Source of the DNA: JAFIHK01 sp041441455
GTDB lineage: Bacteria; Bacteroidota; Bacteroidia; Bacteroidales; UBA932
Direction: 5' to 3'
NCBI GenBank assembly: GCA_041441455.1
Contig: JASDTB010000026.1
Coordinates: 1 to 27,173 of the forward strand
DNA length: 27,173 nucleotides
A model generated the notes under the pieces. It was not told the DNA's origin and searched no databases. It saw only the letters and a list, made by a program, of their open reading frames with translations. This document shows, piece after piece, positions 25,501-27,173 of the stretch. How positions within the stretch are numbered: position 1 is the stretch's first letter; each line of letters begins with the position of its first letter. A program made the translations under genes and the position numbers.

Positions 25501-25583
25501 TAGGTAGTCTCTCTTTCGTATCGAGGTTTATATTCAGTAACGACTGTGCTCTCTGAGTTCTCTGAGATGAGTGAATATGCCAT
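22530..25583 (-). CDS. hsdR: type I restriction enzyme R subunit (HsdR)
   Basis: The 1017-residue protein has the HsdR layout. An N-terminal nuclease domain shows Asp150 and the Glu164-x-Lys166 pair (VELKRRG). The translocase domain follows with Walker A TTGSGKT at about 323-329, DECH at 423-426, TGTP at 450-453, and the later helicase motif around LTGFDATTLNTLWVDK...QAYSRTNR. A helical C-terminal region completes it. It would translocate and cut DNA in complex with HsdM and HsdS. All visible motifs are intact, suggesting an active gene. It is the last gene of the minus-strand operon, 9 nt after the Fic gene. Confidence 0.97.
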   Translation of the reverse strand: MAYSLISENSESTVVTEYKPRYERETTYQSEAKLEEAFIKQLKTQAYDYLNIKSEEELIVNLRRQLESLNNYTFTENEWKNFFTGKIANQNNGIVEKSAIIQEDNIQLLTRDDGTVKNIYLIDKVNIHNNKLQVINQYEVENGQRKNRYDVTILVNGLPLVHVELKRRGVDIKEAFNQIDRYNRESFWAGSGLFEFTQLFVISNGTQTKYYSNTTRFSHLKEQTSGKPLKGKRSSNSFEFTSWWADASNKPITDLIDFTCTFFAKHSLLNVLTKYCIFTRDKQLLVMRPYQIVATERILNRILVANNYKYFGTKDSGGYIWHTTGSGKTLTSFKSAQLASKLSFIDKVLFVVDRKDLDYQTMKEYDKFEKGAANSNSSTAILKKQLEDPNSKIIITTIQKLSVLIKKNKDHQIYDKHIVIIFDECHRSQFGDMHTAITKKFKKYYFFGFTGTPIFAANSSSGGKIDLKTTEQAFGAKLHTYTIVDAITDRNVLPFRIDYISTMKEQEDIQDSKVKDIDREKALASPTRVSKITKYILEHFDQKTKRNSTYQIKERRIAGFNSIFAVSSIEMAMTYYAEFKKQMEALPESKRLKIATIYSFEVNEDTTGTEGFLDDENPEDTSLLDQSSRDFLDMAIGDYNKMFKSNYNTGNEFQNYYKDVSQKVKDREIDMLIVVNMFLTGFDATTLNTLWVDKNLRQHGLLQAYSRTNRILNTVKTFGNIVCFRNLEKATNESIALFGDKDAGGIVLLKTYDEYYNGYKDGEKYIPGYIDIVNTIQEKFPVDKQIVSEEEQKEFIRLYSALLRAKNILSTFDEFKGKEIFSERDVQDYQSVYISLYQEFRKKITGDVVSINDDIIFEIELIKQVEINIDFILDLIREHHKKNFKDKEIELKIQKAIDSSMSLRNKKELILQFITSMSPDSNVDDAWISYVNTKKIEELNAIIEEEGLNKEETYKYVNNSFSNGYIQETGTALARVLPPLSRFSPSGDRTKKRQSVLEKLVNFFNKFCDISDKKLIG

Positions 25584-25592
25584 ACTAATTAA

Positions 25593-26048
25593 TTATTTTT
25601 CGTTAAAACCAATTTCCTCGGTATCAATAGCGAGTAACAGTTTTACTTTGAGTTCTTCACAAAAATCGGCTTCATTTTCTAAAAAGGAATGGATAATTTC
25701 AACTAATAAATCCTTTTCGATATGACCTGCAGCCAAATGGTAGCTTATATTTTCCATTTCATGGAGGAAGCGTTCAATGCAAAATAAATATCCGTTTAAG
25801 GATAAAAATTGCACTCCCAAAGTGATAGACAAACGCTTATTGCCATCTGCATAAGCATGATTACGGTTGATTGACCAAATCAAATGAACCAATTTATCTT
25901 CAAAAGTAGGATAGTAATCATCATTCTTAATCAATTCAAGTGCGCTATATAAATATCCAATATTTAATATGGAAAAATTCCCGCCACCGCTATATTCAAT
26001 TGTCTTTTTATGCGTGTGTTCTGCTTGTTCATGAGAGATATAAATCAT
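25593..26048 (-). CDS. Doc-type Fic domain protein (death-on-curing family)
   Basis: This 151-residue protein carries the Fic active-site loop HAYADGNKR at residues 64-72. Lysine in place of the Gly before Arg and the HTHKKTIEYSGG N-terminal segment with a C-terminal helical part place it with the Doc (death-on-curing) branch, where P1 Doc phosphorylates EF-Tu. I saw no (S/T)xxxE(G/N) inhibitory helix within it. A toxin-like role, or modification of a protein substrate, is inferred. It starts 2 nt after the upstream putative DNA-binding protein gene and ends 9 nt before hsdR, so the three are one transcript. Confidence 0.88.
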   Translation of the reverse strand: MIYISHEQAEHTHKKTIEYSGGGNFSILNIGYLYSALELIKNDDYYPTFEDKLVHLIWSINRNHAYADGNKRLSITLGVQFLSLNGYLFCIERFLHEMENISYHLAAGHIEKDLLVEIIHSFLENEADFCEELKVKLLLAIDTEEIGFNEK

Positions 26049-26050
26049 TG

Positions 26051-27070
26051 CTATTCTCTTTCTTTTAAGCGTTTGAGTGCATCTTTATATTCTTCTAGAC
26101 GTTTATCAAGTTCCATGCTTTTATCTCCAATAAACCTTTCAAAATCAGCTTGGGAAACAGAACTAATATACTCTTCCAAATTATTGTGCAGCGCATCTCT
26201 GAAGCACAAATCACGGCTTGCCATTTTATTTCGAGCCTTCTCCCTCAAAGGTTCCCATAGTTTTTGTCTTTCAAATTTAGAGAATAGAATATCGGTTTCC
26301 TTTGACGAGAGTAGCCTACCCAGCCGTTGAGATTCAGCCCTTAATAATTCAGCAAATCCGGCTTCATAACAGGATATAATATCAAGCACCTCGCTGTACA
26401 TAGTATGACGAACATTCTCATCTTTTTCTAATTTGAGGATTCGGCGATATTCGGTAGAATTTTCTTTAAAAATACTGGTGTACACTTTGTCGGTATAAAC
26501 CATATACTTGAAATTACCCATGTCCACACAATCACGCAATGCATCAGTAAATTCCTTCCGATAATCCTCTCCCCTTAATAAATTGCCTACAAAGTCTTCG
26601 TCTCGTTGATTGATATATTTTGTACTTCCTCCAGTGCGTTTATTTATAGTGTCAATAACTATATCCAAAATAACGCTCCTTAATTCACGGGCTTTTTCAC
26701 TATTTGTCAACAACATAGCCACATTAAGAAATGCTCTGAAGTTAAAGATTCCGAGAACCGTAGTTTTGGTCGCGAAATTATTTTCGTTACCAAACTGATT
26801 TTGCCAAACTAATTTCAAGTCCACCAGACGCTTACCCTTTAATACCTCGTACCCATTTTTCAACAATTCTTTTTCGTTTTTTTCAAGACAGCTATCAATG
26901 GTTCGCTCTGTAACCTCAAAAAAGTCGGCAATCTGTGATTTGATAAATTTATACTCATTTTCAAACATTATCCCTTTGACACCCACTGCTTTTTGGATCT
27001 CTTGAACCGCAATGGGATTGTTGAGTATATTTTGTCTCGTAACTGAAGAGTCTGTCAGGTTATTTGCCAT
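26051..27070 (-). CDS. putative DNA-binding protein linked to a type I restriction system (RhuM/antirepressor-like)
   Basis: The 339-residue protein has a likely winged helix-turn-helix near residues 38-85 (FIKSQIADFFEVTERTIDSC) and a second segment at about 108-138 (IFNFRAFLNVAMLL, then TNSEKARELRSVILDIV) reminiscent of the KilA-N/RhuM/phage antirepressor group, plus a charged, coiled-coil-like C-terminus (about 290-339). I do not recognise a named family with certainty. It lies 4 nt after hsdS and 2 nt before the Fic gene, so it is probably the partner, regulator or antitoxin of the Fic protein, or a regulator of the restriction operon. No short Phd-like antitoxin is present. Confidence 0.6.
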   Translation of the reverse strand: MANNLTDSSVTRQNILNNPIAVQEIQKAVGVKGIMFENEYKFIKSQIADFFEVTERTIDSCLEKNEKELLKNGYEVLKGKRLVDLKLVWQNQFGNENNFATKTTVLGIFNFRAFLNVAMLLTNSEKARELRSVILDIVIDTINKRTGGSTKYINQRDEDFVGNLLRGEDYRKEFTDALRDCVDMGNFKYMVYTDKVYTSIFKENSTEYRRILKLEKDENVRHTMYSEVLDIISCYEAGFAELLRAESQRLGRLLSSKETDILFSKFERQKLWEPLREKARNKMASRDLCFRDALHNNLEEYISSVSQADFERFIGDKSMELDKRLEEYKDALKRLKERE

Positions 27071-27074
27071 ATTT

Positions 27075-27173
27075 TTAATTGCTTATAGGTTTAAAGTCCA
27101 ATAATATCCCTCTATAATACTCATACTGTTTCCTTCTAGCCTCAATTTCAGCAGGAAGACCGATTGAGATGTC
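27075..27173 (-). CDS. hsdS: type I restriction specificity subunit HsdS, C-terminal fragment (5' part outside window)
   Basis: The frame entering from the right edge gives 32 residues before TAA: an ISIGLPAEIEARRKQYEYYR segment followed by a short tail. This matches the usual C-terminal conserved helix region of HsdS, which recognises the target DNA and anchors HsdM. The gene ends 4 nt before the start of the putative DNA-binding protein gene. It is too short to enter an ORF list with a length cutoff. Confidence 0.85.
   Translation of the reverse strand, partial: DISIGLPAEIEARRKQYEYYRGILLDFKPISN

Noticed and set aside
1..27173. CRISPR arrays, insertion sequences, integrases and tandem repeats
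   Set aside because: None seen on either strand; no regularly spaced repeats or transposase motifs.

Overview
The window looks like chromosomal DNA of an anaerobic member of the Bacteroidota, most likely order Bacteroidales. Support comes from TTTG / TAnnTTTG promoter boxes instead of the E. coli type, lineage-typical families (DUF5009, DUF4837, a Bacteroidetes-type uracil phosphoribosyltransferase, a BtuB/BtuG-like cobalamin pair, a probable glycine-lipid acyltransferase pair), and a superoxide reductase, an enzyme common in anaerobes. The genus cannot be fixed from the sequence. Function calls rest on motifs and family resemblance read by eye; no database search was run.

Positions 1-4423 (minus strand) read as one operon in transcription order: ruvX, def, a phosphomannomutase, a secreted serine-hydrolase-like protein and a DUF5009 membrane acyltransferase that runs off the left edge. 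Back to back with it, 4478-9202 (plus strand) is a tight operon: superoxide reductase, membrane M23 peptidase, dxr, rseP and a DUF4837 lipoprotein. A canonical promoter then drives tRNA-Glu and rpsT (9221-9637), ending in a strong terminator. radC and upp follow on plus; rpoN and an exported amidohydrolase lie convergent on minus (11109-14164).

Positions 14230-16023 carry two acyltransferases that look like the GlsA/GlsB pair for N-acylated glycine lipids. Convergent to them are an LEA14-like lipoprotein and a SPOR protein (minus), whose promoter lies back to back with that of miaB; osmC follows miaB and a bidirectional terminator closes the block at about 18.9 kb. Positions 18959-22245 (minus) form a cobalamin-uptake unit: promoter, cobalamin riboswitch, Shine-Dalgarno, TonB-dependent receptor (BtuB-like) and beta-propeller lipoprotein (BtuG-like).

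A tRNA-Leu(CAA) gene at 22312-22395, with its own perfect promoter and a terminator, separates this core-like DNA from the accessory part. From 22530 to the right edge runs a minus-strand type I restriction operon: the tail of hsdS, a 339-aa putative DNA-binding protein, a Doc-type Fic protein and hsdR. Two non-restriction genes sitting in close register between the specificity and endonuclease subunits are the most system-like feature of the window: possibly a toxin/regulator module built into a restriction system. hsdM is not in the window and is presumably to the right. No IS element, CRISPR array or integrase was seen, and no gene-free stretch exceeds 300 bases.
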